From contig OZ018330.1 of the NCBI GenBank assembly GCA_963969495.1, positions 47,898,706 to 47,962,705 on the forward strand: a stretch of 64,000 nucleotides of DNA, written 5' to 3'. Positions 1 to 10,761 of this stretch are shown here, one piece after another (within the stretch, counting starts at the first letter, position 1; every line of letters starts with the position of its first letter). Source of the stretch: Ceratothoa steindachneri (taxonomy: Eukaryota > Arthropoda > Malacostraca > Isopoda > Cymothoidae). The position numbers were made by a program, and so were the translations under genes. The notes below the pieces were generated by a model. That model was given only the letters and a program-made list of their open reading frames with translations, was not told the DNA's origin and made no database searches.

Positions 1-156
1 TGTCAATATTGGTCTTTCCCCCTAATCTTTTTCCTTTTCCATTCATTATTTTTCTATTTAAAAGCTCTTGATGGTTACATTTGTTTCCCCTTTTAGTTAG
101 TAGTAAAAATCTCAAGGTGCTTCCTACCACAACTACCATAATTCTCTTATCCTTAC

Positions 157-300
157 CCACAATTTTTCACTTTCATCTGGCAAGCGCTTTGGTAAATTCG
201 TCCATCGGAGGCGCACACGGCTTTGTAATCATAGAAACAAATGTCGTGGCAGCTTTTGGTAGTTTTGCAGTGTTTGTAGTTCGTCTTCACGATTTTTTGA
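157..300 (-). CDS. Kazal-domain exon 4 (most 3' seen) of a multi-Kazal gene
   Basis: This 144-base minus-strand exon was found by reading the reverse complement. A pyrimidine-rich acceptor (ATATTTTCAG) precedes it and a GTAAGG donor follows. It is phase 2 at both ends. It reads QKIVKTNYKHC, where the Cys is the sixth cysteine of the Kazal unit begun in the previous exon. A new unit then has cysteines at KSC, DIC, AVC, SAC and KNC, with the Kazal signature AVCASDGRIYQSAC. Kazal domains are secreted or extracellular serine-protease-inhibitor folds; the reactive-site residue normally lies two after the second cysteine, here Tyr. The sixth cysteine must lie in a further exon beyond the left edge of the window, so the gene continues outside. 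Specificity and gene name are not recognisable. Confidence 0.85.
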
Positions 301-2209
301 CTGAAAATATGTTAAAAAATATTTACATCTTCGATTAAACTCATAATTAAATCTAATAACAATATTTTGAGTTTCTAGGGTCAAGCATCAGTTTTGTGAC
401 TCTTTTAAAATAATTTTTCTTAGCAGTCCGGCTGCTGCAGATCTCTGAAATTTAGGCATGGAGAATATTTTGGGTCACTTATTTACATTCCAATTTGTGA
501 ACAACAGTTACTTGTTTTCATCCCATTAGATATTTCACCCTTTTATCAGTTTTATAATCAATGTTCTAACCCCTTCAAATGGATCTGAGTTCATTAACCT
601 TTAGCATCGCTTCCGACATCTCTTCTCTGCTGGTTAATTTGGGATGAGGGATATTTCCATCTTAATCCTATCCTCGGTTGCTTAGAAACATGGAAGCCAT
701 TGTCTTTTCTTGCACTACTTTATTTTTTGCCATTTTATGCGACTAGAAAACCTGGTTAATTTGCATCTCCACCCTCTATTATTAAATTTCCGGTTCGGTT
801 TTGGCGTGTCCAGGAAATATTTACTAATGCGATCCCAACCCCCTTCAGGAAACGAGAAAGAATCTGTTATATTGATGAATTAACATGGCGATAGTATGAA
901 GTCTGCATTCTCTGCTTTTCTCGGCACAGGATTTTCCTTCCTTTTTGTATTTATTGCTTTTCTCTTTCTGCTTCCTCTTTCGTCCCTGCCAGTCTCACCA
1001 TTTTCATAATTGTTGGTCTCCCTTTCTCTTTCTTTCTCTTTTTGGATTCTCTATATATCTCTCAAGCCTTGTCTAATTGGCATCGACTTTCCCATTTTTT
1101 ACACGACCTGATCTCATTTTCCACTTTCCCTTCTCAGGTTCGATCCCTATCACGGCATTTCCAATAATCACAGAACCAGTTTCATCGGGTCAAACGAAGG
1201 TTGCGTCCTCTTTCGACACTCAACCGACCTCGACCAATGCTGCCCTGACCACTATTAAGGCCACAAGTTCACGCTTCGTGAACATGAAAGCTTTTCACGC
1301 GCTCTCGCCTACCGCGCCCTACCTCAGGAAATGGGGCGCACTTGTGGAAGTGCTAAGGGAAAGCGAGGTAACTCACTTGGGTAAACAAGTTTCTAACACT
1401 ATAACGCATTCTAATCTATATGTATGTAAAACATTATAGATATGTATGATGAGAATTTATGTTTACTGTTATTTATGTTTATGTATGTTTTAATATGAAC
1501 TCGCAGAATGTATCCGAGTTCAACTGTTGGCCACATTCAAGAGCTGATCAGGACTCACGCCTTCTCAGGTCATACAAGATAGGGTCACAGAGCACGTGAA
1601 AGTTCTAGACGTACAAAGGATAATTTAAAAGACTTTTGGTAATCTAAGAAAACGTATTTAACCTAAAATTATTTTATTCCTAACGCTATATGTACTTTTC
1701 TGTCGGATTTAGTCTACGGATTATTGAAATTGGGAGTGTTCCCGCTTGGTATATGCTCCGACGAGAAAGTGTAATGAAAGGAAAGTTTGGTATCAAACTG
1801 AAGGGGATACGCAAGTATCAGAGTGAAAGAAGCAAGGAAATCGGAGAAGAAGGCATCGATTGAGAACCGTGGGATTTTGTGAAGGATCTAGCGCAAAGGC
1901 TTTGATGACAAACAGGGAGGAAACAAAAAAACACTTGATGATGGGAGGGTGAGGGTGAGGCTGCAGGTGGCATTCGACAAGGTAAAAACCGTAGGTATGG
2001 AGATCTAGATGGGCAAAGCGGGAAAGCATGTCCAAAGATTGAAGGTGTGGTGCCCTTAATATCCTAATTATCAGCTGTTCATAAAGAATTTTCTTTCACA
2101 CCACATTGTACTCTCACTTCACAGTTATGGTTAACAATCACAACTCGCCATCAGTGGTAGGAAACCCCCTCCCTGAAGGGGGGTAGGGTTCTCGATTATC
2201 ATAACTTAC
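301..2209 (-). other. Intron between Kazal exons 3 and 4
   Basis: The intron is 1,909 bp, phase 2, with donor GTAAGT at its right end and acceptor TTTTCAG at its left end as read on the minus strand. It holds AT-rich sequence plus one less AT-rich stretch near 1,180-1,380 with an open frame on the plus strand. That frame has no recognisable domain, so no gene is called there. Confidence 0.75.
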
Positions 2210-2383
2210 CCACAGTTTCGTAGGAGCATGTCGCAAGTAGAGTTGTAGACATTACCGTCGCTCGCGCAGATGGGGCCATCTTCGGGACTCCCTTCGCAAG
2301 TCTCGGGGCACAGAGCGCTCTTGTTCATGGCCGTGTTGTGACAGGCACCACGATGGGCCATTGCAATGCCAGTCGGGCCAAGC
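2210..2383 (-). CDS. Kazal-domain exon 3 of a multi-Kazal gene
   Basis: This is a 174-base minus-strand exon, phase 2 to phase 2, with acceptor TTTTTGGTTTCAG and a consensus donor GTAAGT. It begins with the end of the preceding Kazal unit (LGPTGIAMAHRGAC, the Cys serving as cysteine six). A new unit follows with cysteines at ALC, ETC, PIC, STC and RNC and the signature PICASDGNVYNSTC. The exon ends at NCG, so its sixth cysteine is supplied by KHC at the start of the 157-300 exon. The acidic insert EGSPEDGP sits between cysteines two and three. The Met-initiated frame running through this region is only the exon read through its acceptor; it is not a separate small gene. Confidence 0.88.
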
Positions 2384-2830
2384 CTGAAACCAAAAATTAC
2401 CATTTGTAGGTGACAAAATAAAGGACGGTAGTAATTATTTGGCCCATTGCTTCTTAACTAAGAATGGTGGTGTGTAATGAAAAGTGTTCAAAGTTGCTAC
2501 GAATGGTCGTTATTACATACTGTTGTGGATGAGGTGATATATAAAATGATATCTTCCAAACTTTTAAAATAAAATATTGGGATTTAAGACGGAGAAATGA
2601 AGTAAGCAATAGAAATTTAGTGGACAAACAGCAAAAATTATTTGAGGAAGGGGGTTTCACGTTCAGCATCGGCTACCATGCTGGCTCTGACATGTTCAGA
2701 ATTGCGTGACCTTCAGGCCCAAACGTACGAAGTTGAGTGCACTCCCGACCCCAAAGGCGGCAGGAAGATCAGCGATGACGGAGGTTTTCATGGAAACACT
2801 AACACTGTGGTTCCTTTCCTGCATATACTC

Positions 2831-3769
<939 letters not shown>

Positions 3770-3771
3770 CA

Positions 3772-4611
3772 TATATATATGATAATAGATTACCCTTTTT
3801 AGATGTCCTCATTAATAAAGATCACCATGAATTAAAACTTGACGTGTATAGAAAACCAACCCACTTGAATGCCTATATACATTATTTTTCATTTCACGAT
3901 AATACTGTTAAAAAATCGGTAATTTCTAAACTTTTCCTTAGAGCATACAAAATATGTCATCCTTCCTATTTAGATGAAGAAATTGTCATTATCAGGACCA
4001 TTTTTTCTGATTTGTATTACCCCGATTGGTTCATATCGTCTGCCCATTTTGCAGCTAGGAAAACATTCTATGGTAATAAGCCTTCCCGCACTAACGACTT
4101 CAACAAATGTATAACATTGCTACTTAATAATAAATTAAATAGTTTTAAGGACATATTTGGAAAAGCGGGTATTAATCTAGCCTTTAAATATAATAATTCC
4201 TTAAACCAATTGATGATAGCCAGGAAACCCAAAAAACATCATAACATAGGAGTATATGCAGTACCATGAAACGATTGCCATAAAGTTTATATAGGGGAAA
4301 CGGGGAGAAATCTAGACAAGAGTTTGTACGAACACAAAAGAGCTATTAGAGTGGGCAGCGAAAGTAGTGGAATATTTTGCCATGTTAGAGACAAGAATCA
4401 TACGATCGATTTCAATGGTAGTAAAATGTTATTTAAATCGGCTAACTATGTTAAGAGAAAAATCGTAGAATCGAGCTTGATATCGTCAGTTCCTAATTTA
4501 AATCTATCTGGTGGTCAATTTTCTTTTAATCCTGTAATAAGATCGCAAATAAACAAAATGGTAAAATGCCAGCCCTTCAATAAGTTTAGGCCTCACCCCC
4601 CCCTCCCCTAG
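3772..4611 (+). pseudogene. Penelope-like RT C-terminus plus GIY-YIG endonuclease, one nonsense codon
   Basis: The frame starts with LPFLDVLINKDHHELKLDVY and YRKPTHLNAYIHYFS, which are typical of the region after the catalytic core of a PLE reverse transcriptase. It then reaches a GIY-YIG nuclease module: NIGVYAVP, a stop, NDCHKVYIGETGR, and YEHKRA. The stop at 4267-4269 is TGA in the place where related elements keep a cysteine (the pair is C-x2-C), so it looks like a one-base change from TGC or TGT. The same frame continues past it to 4611. PLE proteins make cDNA from the element RNA and nick the target with the GIY-YIG domain. The RT catalytic motifs are missing because the copy is 5'-truncated. 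Confidence 0.85.
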
Positions 4612-4642
4612 ATTAGCTACAAGTAATGGATTGGAGGAAAAA

Positions 4643-4782
4643 AGAGGGGATCTTGTGTTATGCTTATATGCATTTCTCTTATATTTTCTGCCCAGTGTCA
4701 GTTGAAAAAGGGTGTGAGATACACCGAAACTGTTCTGAATTAAATTGTCTTCGGAGCATGTGGTTTAATTCCTCATATATAT
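4643..4782. repeat. Left arm of a 140-bp inverted repeat flanking the LTR element
   Basis: The 3' untranslated segment of PLE copy A recurs as its reverse complement at 10561-10700. I see about three mismatches: C/T near the outer end and TTCGGAGC versus TGCGGAAC near the inner end. The two arms lie on the two sides of the LTR retrotransposon at 4783-10488. Confidence 0.9.
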
Positions 4783-6003
4783 TGTCGTAGAATGACTCCC
4801 GACGATACCATATATAACACTATTCGTTGAGGGAACTTCCTTAATTATCTTTAGAGTGCGTTACTGTCTGGCGGCCGATATTATGTATCTTCGATATGCT
4901 TAAGAAGTGGAACTGAGCTCAAGGATAATAATATTGCTATCATTAATAAAATAGAGTTTTATTAATAATAACTATCAACAAACACAAGACGGAAAATATT
5001 GACATAAACAGAAGGGAAAGGGTCATGGAGACTCGGGCTAATCCGAGGATTTAAAAGATTAAAAAAAAAGGTAAAACAAATATAGAGTTAAAGAGATGGG
5101 ATGGTTCGATAAACCATTTAAATAACAAGATAGAGTTGAGAAAAGGGATCAATACTCAAAGGTGACGTTTGGCTTACGTAACTTTTGCACTAGTGGTGCA
5201 GGGGAAGGTGGCGCGAAGGAGTTTCGGTCCGCTGGCGAGTTCCAGCCGAAGGGGGGGGAATAAAAGGATCCTGACGTGGCGTCTTGGGAAGGAGAACCGT
5301 TTCTCGACGAACGGCTTGAAGAACAATGGCTGTTCTAGGTTGTTCTCTTCTGAACAAAGGGGGGATGAGAACCGTCTCTTGTCTACGGGCTCAAGAACAA
5401 TGGCTGTTCTAATGTTGTTCTCCTCTGAACAACAGGGGGGGGGAGAACCGTTTCTTGGCGAAGGGCTCAAAACGAACAATGGCTGTTCTAATGCTGTTCT
5501 CCTTTGAACAACAGGGGGGGAAGCCTTGGGGACTTGGCGTCGGAAAGGCTTGAACCTTTGGCACTCAAGGAATATTGTCCTCCTTCTGAACAAGTGATGG
5601 TGAATCTCGAGGTCGAGGTCCCTTGGCGCACAAAGGGAGAGAGGGTCGTGGTGATGTTTCGCGACGAAAATCTGGATCTCCAATCTGATCTTAGTGGTAA
5701 AGTTTACATATAAATAGCCAGGACATCTCCTTGGCGTGGGGGAAAAATGGAGTGAAAGCTTGGAGGGAACGCACAGCCGGGCCGGAGAACAATGCCTTAT
5801 CTGCTCATAAGCCTAACTCAATCTGGCGAGGTCGGCGTATGGGGCGAACGGGGGGACGATAACCTCCTTGTTTAAACATTGACATCCGGTAGCTGTGATA
5901 AGACTCCAAGCCTCGAATCGAAGATGCACGTGGGCAGCATCGTGGTTTTAAATAATATGGGATAGGAGTTGAAATTAACGCAGCTTCAACCCGTTCTATC
6001 ACA
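4783..6003 (-). repeat. 3' LTR of the decayed element (1,221 bp)
   Basis: It begins on the plus strand with TGTCGTAGAATGAC and ends with CTATCACA, matching 9022-10488 closely apart from scattered substitutions and the number of tandem units. It has three copies of an approximately 78-bp tandem unit at 5292-5520, where the other LTR has six. Confidence 0.93.
5292..5520. repeat. LTR minisatellite, 3 units of about 76-80 bp
   Basis: Each unit starts GAGAACCGT and ends in AACAACAGGGGG. Each contains the palindrome-like pair GAACA-N5-TGTTC followed by TGTTC-N6-GAACA. The open frames across the array come from its unit length and G-runs and are not genes. Confidence 0.85.
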
Positions 6004-6013
6004 CCCCTCCATT
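6004..6013 (-). promoter_or_regulatory. Polypurine tract of the decayed element
   Basis: Read on the minus strand the ten bases before the 3' LTR are AATGGAGGGG, directly abutting TGTGATAG. The intact relative has GAATGGAGGTAGA at the same place. Confidence 0.7.
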
Positions 6014-6422
6014 CCAGGGGAAGTTGTCACTTCGAAAAAAAGAGAGAGAAGGGACAACGATAGAGCTCCGTTGTAGGGAACTCGTTTTCTTGTACCAACC
6101 GTACCTTCCTGCACCTCTCTAGTATTACCTCAATACATATGATTATTTTGATCTTTAGATTACAGGGGAAAATAACCTTTAATACAACTCAATAAAAAAA
6201 AGGGCATGGAACAATGAAATGATATAAAATTAGTACATACGGGACAAAATAATTTATACGTAAATTAATGGGTACAAATATATATACATACAAAAAAAAT
6301 TAGACATTGAGCGTTACAAAAGTCAGACATATACATTAATTAATTATATTATAAGACAATCTTAATTTAAGTCGTACAAGACGGTATATACCTACAGGGA
6401 GATACTAATCCTATGAATACAC

Positions 6423-8250
6423 TTACTCTACGCTATTCGGTAACGCATTTCTACTGAGGGCGTCAGTGACCTGGTTATCGGAACCTTTTATCTAATTTAT
6501 TTTAAACTGATACTCTTGCAAGAGTAAACTCCAGCGCATGATGCGGCCGTTTGAGTGTCTCACATTCCTAATATAGGCTAACGGACGGTGGTCGGTTCCT
6601 ATTTGAAATTCTTTACATATCAAGTACAGCTTGAATTTGTCTATGACCCAGATAATTGATAGAGCTTTCTTTTCTCTAGTGGCATATCTCTTTTCGCGTG
6701 GTAATAATTGATGGCTAGCATATGCAACTGGATGACTCGTTCCGTCATCCACGTATTGAAGGAGTACACCTCCAATGCCCTCGTTGATCACGTCGGTCTT
6801 AACCCCAAAGGATTTTTCTGGGTTGGGCAACTTTAAAATGGGGGCAGAAATGAACTTACTCTTGAGCTGATTAAAATGGGAAACAGCGACATCATTCCAA
6901 CGTAAACGATCGGGGAAATTCTTTTCCTGAAGGGGGCATAGGGGGGCCAAAATTGCAGCGAAATTCGGAACAAATCGCTGATAGGGAGAAGCTGATCCTA
7001 GGAACGATCTTAATGGCTTCTTTGTAATCGGGAGGGGCATGTGGGCGATTGCCTTAATCTTGTTCTCGTGGGGACCTAACTTGCTTCGTCCTATTTTGAA
7101 ACCCAAATATTTGATGGTTTCGTGAGCAAAATGGCATTTGCTGGGGCCAATGGTGAGGCCATTTTCACGCAGTTGCTCGAAAAGAGCTAATAGGGCGGGT
7201 AAATGGTGACTCCATTTAATTAGTTCTTGTAGCTGACTCTTCTGACGTGGTGTCAGCTGCGCGTCACTATCCAGGTCAGAGGGTTCCAAAGACTCGCCTG
7301 GTAGGGAAGGAGGAGGGTAATCGGCATCAGGTTGGATGCACACTGTCTGGATTACATTAAGGGACTCCGCGGGGCAATCCTCTTCAAGCGCCGATGCTTC
7401 GTCCAGTTCTACGAAGGTATCTCCATGGGCGCGTTGGGGGTTCTTTTTTTCTTGGGGTCCAGGGACAGTCTCCGTGTCCTTGTCTGGGGCCTTATCACCT
7501 AAGTGTGTTAGTGATTCACATTCCTCTTTTGCCGTCCTAAAGTCCTGGTTAGGGGTCTCCGAGAAATCGGACGGTATCGGGGTTCTGATGGGGACGGGCT
7601 CCTGGGCTTCTTTCTTATCTCGGCCTTGAGGAAGGGCGGCCTGAAACACAGGGTCGAAACTTACTTGGGGGCTCTGTCCTATAAGTACGGAACAGAATTG
7701 TATGGGTGCTACAATGACTTCAGCCCAGCCATTATAATATTGACACTGCAGGTAACATCTAGCGACGGGGAATCAGTTCGCCCGCCCAAGGTGGTCATGT
7801 ACCACCGCAAATTTTTCGTGGTTAGAGGCCACTGGGAGGAGTTCGTCGGACACGATGAAACACGTACATCCTGTGTCCCTGATGAGAGTCGATACTCGGC
7901 AGCTGTCCACGCTGCCCTCCTCATATTTCAAAGTTCCCGATGAACTTTTACCAAAAACAAAATTTACCTGGTGGCCTGACGGAGGGGGAGAAGTTTCTGC
8001 TTGGGTCTGCACCACCGGGGGAGCCGGGGTTGCATTAATCTGGTGAACTTGGTGGGCTGGTCCGCTTTTAAGCCTAGAATTTTGGGGGCAATTCCAGCTC
8101 ATGTGGTTTTCTACACCACAGGTGAAGCATATGGTTGGTCGCTTCGGGAAGAGAGATGGAGGAGAAGTCTTAACGGGAGGTTTGGAGTCCCGTTGTTGGT
8201 TTTGGGGAAATAAGTTTGGGGGTTTTACGGGGCTCGGAAACTTTGTCAGC
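6423..8250 (-). pseudogene. Gmr1-like Gag-Pol remnant: CCHC knuckle, protease, RT end, RNase H
   Basis: One minus-strand frame runs from about 8250 to a stop at 6423-6425, broken by TGA at 7773-7775 (the relative has an Arg codon there) and TAG at 6492-6494. In order it shows the knuckle CFTCGVENHMSWNC, the protease motif IRDTGCTC, the linker before integrase (RTAKEECESLTHL), then directly the linker after integrase (NVIQTVCIQPDADYP). The integrase between them is deleted. After LQELIKWSH the frame jumps to ENGLTIGPSKCHFAHE, so the RT fingers and palm with both catalytic motifs are gone. RNase H follows, ending after the second stop at DALSRN. The surviving linkers show that integrase sat upstream of RT in this element too. 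Confidence 0.85.
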
Positions 8251-8659
8251 TTTCCTGGGAAGGGGCGCGAATCCTTCCTTCTTTCTTCTCGTTGGATTTC
8301 TTTTTCTCGTTCTTCTCGTTGTATTTTCTTTCTCGTTCTTCTCGTTGTATTTCTCTTTCTCGTTCCTCTCGTTGTATTTCTCTTTCTCGTTCCTCTTGTC
8401 GGATTACTCTTCCCCTTTCTCTTTCTACCTTTTTTCTTTGAAATTCTGCTTTAATCCGAGCTAATTCAATCTGAAGCTCAGCTTGTCTTATCCGTTCCTC
8501 TCTTTCTTTTTCTTCTCGTTGTATTTCTCTTTCTTCCTTTTTTCTTTGTATTTCTCTTTCTTCCTCTTTTCTTTGCTCCTCTTGAATGTACTCAGTTAGT
8601 TCTTTTCCGGAAAGTCCACAGGACTCTCCTTGCGCTTTAAAGATTTCAAACTGAGTCAT
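8246..8659 (-). pseudogene. N-terminal Gag coiled-coil fragment
   Basis: The ATG at 8659 gives MTQFEIFKAQGESCGLSGKE, which aligns with MALFDLYRKQGQSLGLQGTE of the intact element, so I prefer this start over the upstream TTG. A long Glu/Arg/Lys coiled coil follows, made of repeated REIQREER blocks. The frame stops at 8246, where it overlaps the knuckle-protease frame by a few codons in another phase. The SCAN-like capsid part present in the intact element is deleted here. Confidence 0.75.
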
Positions 8660-8990
8660 CTTTGCACTTGGGGGCGCACTAGTCAACCAACTAAAATTCC
8701 TTGCAACAAGAATTATGCCTCTATAGAATTAGCCTACCTAAATATGGGCACTGACCTATTCGTACTTGGTTTCTCAATCTAAATAACCACTGACTAAAAT
8801 CACAAAAAAACACAAACAAATTATTATAACCGTTCCTTGAGCTACTCCAGCTTCTTAAGTTTAAAAAAAAAGGGGATAGCAATCGTTAAAACAAAAGGGA
8901 ACTACTATATTCTATTATTATAACGAATAACACTATGCTTTACTCGACTGAGACCAGTGTTTGCAAAGATATAGCGTTAAACCTTACACA

Positions 8991-9000
8991 CCTGATACCA
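8991..9000 (-). promoter_or_regulatory. Probable primer-binding site of the decayed element
   Basis: On the minus strand TGGTATCAGG lies 21 bases after the 5' LTR; the intact relative has TGGTGTCAGG 11 bases after its LTR. The gap here is filled with TA repeats. The tRNA is not certain; TGGTGTCAG would fit a leucine tRNA 3' end. Confidence 0.45.
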
Positions 9001-9021
9001 AATTAAAATAGTATATATATA

Positions 9022-10484
9022 TGTCGTAGAATGACTCCCGACGATACCATATATAACACTATTCGTTGAGGGAACTTCCTTAATTATCTTTAGAGTGCGT
9101 TACTGTCTGGCGGCCGATATTATGTATCTTCGATATGCTTAAGAAGTGGAACTGAGCTCAAGGATAATAATATTGCTATCATTAATAAAATAGAGTTTTA
9201 TTAATAATAACTATCAACAAACACAAGACGTAAAATATTGACATAAACAGAAGGGAAAGGGTCATGGAGACTCGGGCTAATCCGAGGATTTAAAAGATTA
9301 AAAAAAAAGGTAAAACAAATATAGAGTTAAAGAGATGGGATGGTTCGATAAACCATTTAAAGAACAGGATAGAATTGAGAAAAGGGATCAATACTCAAAG
9401 GTGACGTTTGGCTTACGTAACTTTTGCACTAGTGGTGCAGGGGAAGGTGGCGCGAAGGAGTTTCGGTCCGCTGGCGAGTTCCAGCCAAAGGGGGGGGGGG
9501 AATAAAAGGATCCTGACGTGGCGTCTTGGGAAGGAGAACCGTTTCTCGACGAACGGCTTGAAGAACAATGGCTGTTCTAAGTTGTTCTCTTCTGAACAAA
9601 GGGGGGATGAGAACCGTCTCTTGTCTACGGGCTCAAGAACAATGGCTGTTCTAATGTTGTTCTCCTCTGAACAACAGACGGGGGGTGAGAACCGTTTCTT
9701 TGCGAAGGGCTCAAAACGAACAATGGCTGTTCTAATGCTGTTCTACTTTGAACAACAGGGGGGGGATGAGAACCGTTTCTTGGCGAAGGGCTCAAAACGA
9801 ACAATGGCTGTTCTAATGCTGTTCTCCTTTGAACAACAGGGGGGGTTGAGAACCGTTTCTTGGCGAAGGGCTCAAAACGAACAATGGCTGTTCTAATGCT
9901 GTTCTCCTTTGAACAACAGGGGGGGATGAGAACCGTTTCTTGGCGAAGGGCTCAAAACGAACAATGGCTGTTCTAATGCTGTTCTCCTTTGAACAACAGG
10001 GGGGGAAGCCTTGGGGACTTGGTGTCGGAAAGGCTCGAACCTTTGGCACTCAAGGAATATTGTCCTCCTTCTGGACAAGTGATGGTGAATCTCGAGGTCG
10101 AGGTCCCTTGGCGCACAAAGGGAGAGAAGGTCGTGGTGATGTTTCGCGACGAAAATCTGGATCTCCAATCTGATCTAGGTGGTAAAGTTTCCATATAAAT
10201 AGCCAGGACATCTCCTTGGCGTGGGGGAAAAATGGAGTGAAAGCTTGGAGGGAACGCACAGCCGGGCCGGAGAACAATGCCTTATCTGCTCATAAGCCTA
10301 ACTCAATCTGGCGAGGTCGGCGTATGGGGCGAACGGGGGGACGATAACCTCCTTGTTTAAACATTGACATCCGGTAGCTGTGATAAGACTCCAAGCCTCG
10401 AATCGAAGATGCACGTGGGCAGCATCGTGGTTTTAAATAATATGGGATAGGAGTTGAAATTAACGCAGCTTCAACCCGTTCTAT

Positions 10485-10488
<4 letters not shown>
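9022..10488 (-). repeat. 5' LTR of the decayed element (1,467 bp)
   Basis: It is the second copy of the LTR, longer than the 3' LTR by 246 bp because its internal minisatellite has six units (9534-10006) instead of three. The right end CTATCACA runs straight into a CA/TA microsatellite. Confidence 0.93.
9534..10006. repeat. LTR minisatellite, 6 units of about 79 bp
   Basis: These are the same units as at 5292-5520. The last four are almost identical to each other (GAACCGTTTCTTGGCGAAGG...), pointing to recent expansion. The frames over the array that resemble a repetitive protein are by-products. Confidence 0.88.

Positions 10489-10567
<79 letters not shown>
10489..10567. repeat. (CA)n then (TA)n microsatellite
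   Basis: About five CA units continue from the LTR end, then a pure TA run from 10498 to 10567. Confidence 0.95.
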
Positions 10568-10570
<3 letters not shown>

Positions 10571-10697
10571 GAATTAAACCACATGTTCCGCAGACAATTT
10601 AATTCAGAACAGTTTCGGTGTATCTCACACCCTTTTTCAACTGACACTGGGCAGAAAATATAAGAGAAATGCATATAAGCATAACACAAAATCCCCT

Positions 10698-10700
<3 letters not shown>
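10561..10700. repeat. Right arm of the 140-bp inverted repeat
   Basis: It is the reverse complement of 4643-4782, the 3' untranslated end of PLE copy A. It is here placed upstream of PLE copy B and bounded on both sides by (TA)n. Confidence 0.9.

Positions 10701-10758
<58 letters not shown>
10701..10758. repeat. (TA)n microsatellite
   Basis: Pure TA tract of 58 bp at the 5' boundary of PLE copy B. Confidence 0.95.

Positions 10759-10761
<3 letters not shown>

Larger units (their letters stand above)
3772..4782 (+). mobile_element. Penelope-like element copy A, 5'-truncated
   Basis: This is a retroelement remnant with the C-terminal part of a PLE reverse transcriptase followed by a GIY-YIG endonuclease (coding 3772-4611) and a 3' untranslated region to 4782. 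It begins beside a short TA run at about 3771-3781 and ends in CATATATAT, immediately before the LTR element at 4783. The 3' region holds a stem-loop motif at 4699-4732 (GTTGAAAAAG, stem GGTGT/ACACC, then GAAACTG) that recurs at other PLE ends in the window. The element cannot be active: its RT is truncated and its frame is broken. Confidence 0.85.
4783..10488 (-). mobile_element. Decayed Gmr1-like LTR retrotransposon, integrase and RT core deleted
   Basis: This is a minus-strand LTR element with a 5' LTR at 9022-10488, a 3' LTR at 4783-6003 and a 3,018-bp internal region against 4,891 bp in the intact relative at 19523-27402. The sense LTR ends (TGTGATAG...TCATTCTACGACA) share the last 14 bases with that relative. 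The polypurine tract AATGGAGGGG touches the 3' LTR. The coding region keeps an N-terminal coiled-coil Gag, CCHC knuckle, protease, the end of RT and RNase H. It lacks the SCAN-like part of Gag, the whole integrase and the fingers and palm of RT. It could only have moved with proteins from another copy. The target duplication is not readable because both flanks are TA/CA microsatellite. Confidence 0.88.

Noticed and set aside
1077..1439. 120-codon plus-strand frame as a gene
   Set aside because: No recognisable domain and it lies inside a minus-strand intron. A GT follows a plausible donor context, but there is no other support.
2640..2820. GC-richer 180-bp block next to Kazal exon 3 as a possible extra exon
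   Set aside because: No Kazal or other recognisable signature in any frame and no convincing splice pair; left as possible but unsupported.
4267..4269. Recoding of TGA as Cys or Sec in the PLE
   Set aside because: The element is truncated and dead; single-base decay is sufficient.
5169..5713. Long open frames in the LTR arrays, repeated at 9408-10198
   Set aside because: They arise from the tandem units and G-runs, occur on both strands, and differ between the two LTRs.
8991..9000. Primer-binding site for initiator methionine tRNA
   Set aside because: TGGTATCAG resembles the plant initiator-tRNA site but not the animal one, and the relative has TGGTGTCAG; the primer was left open.
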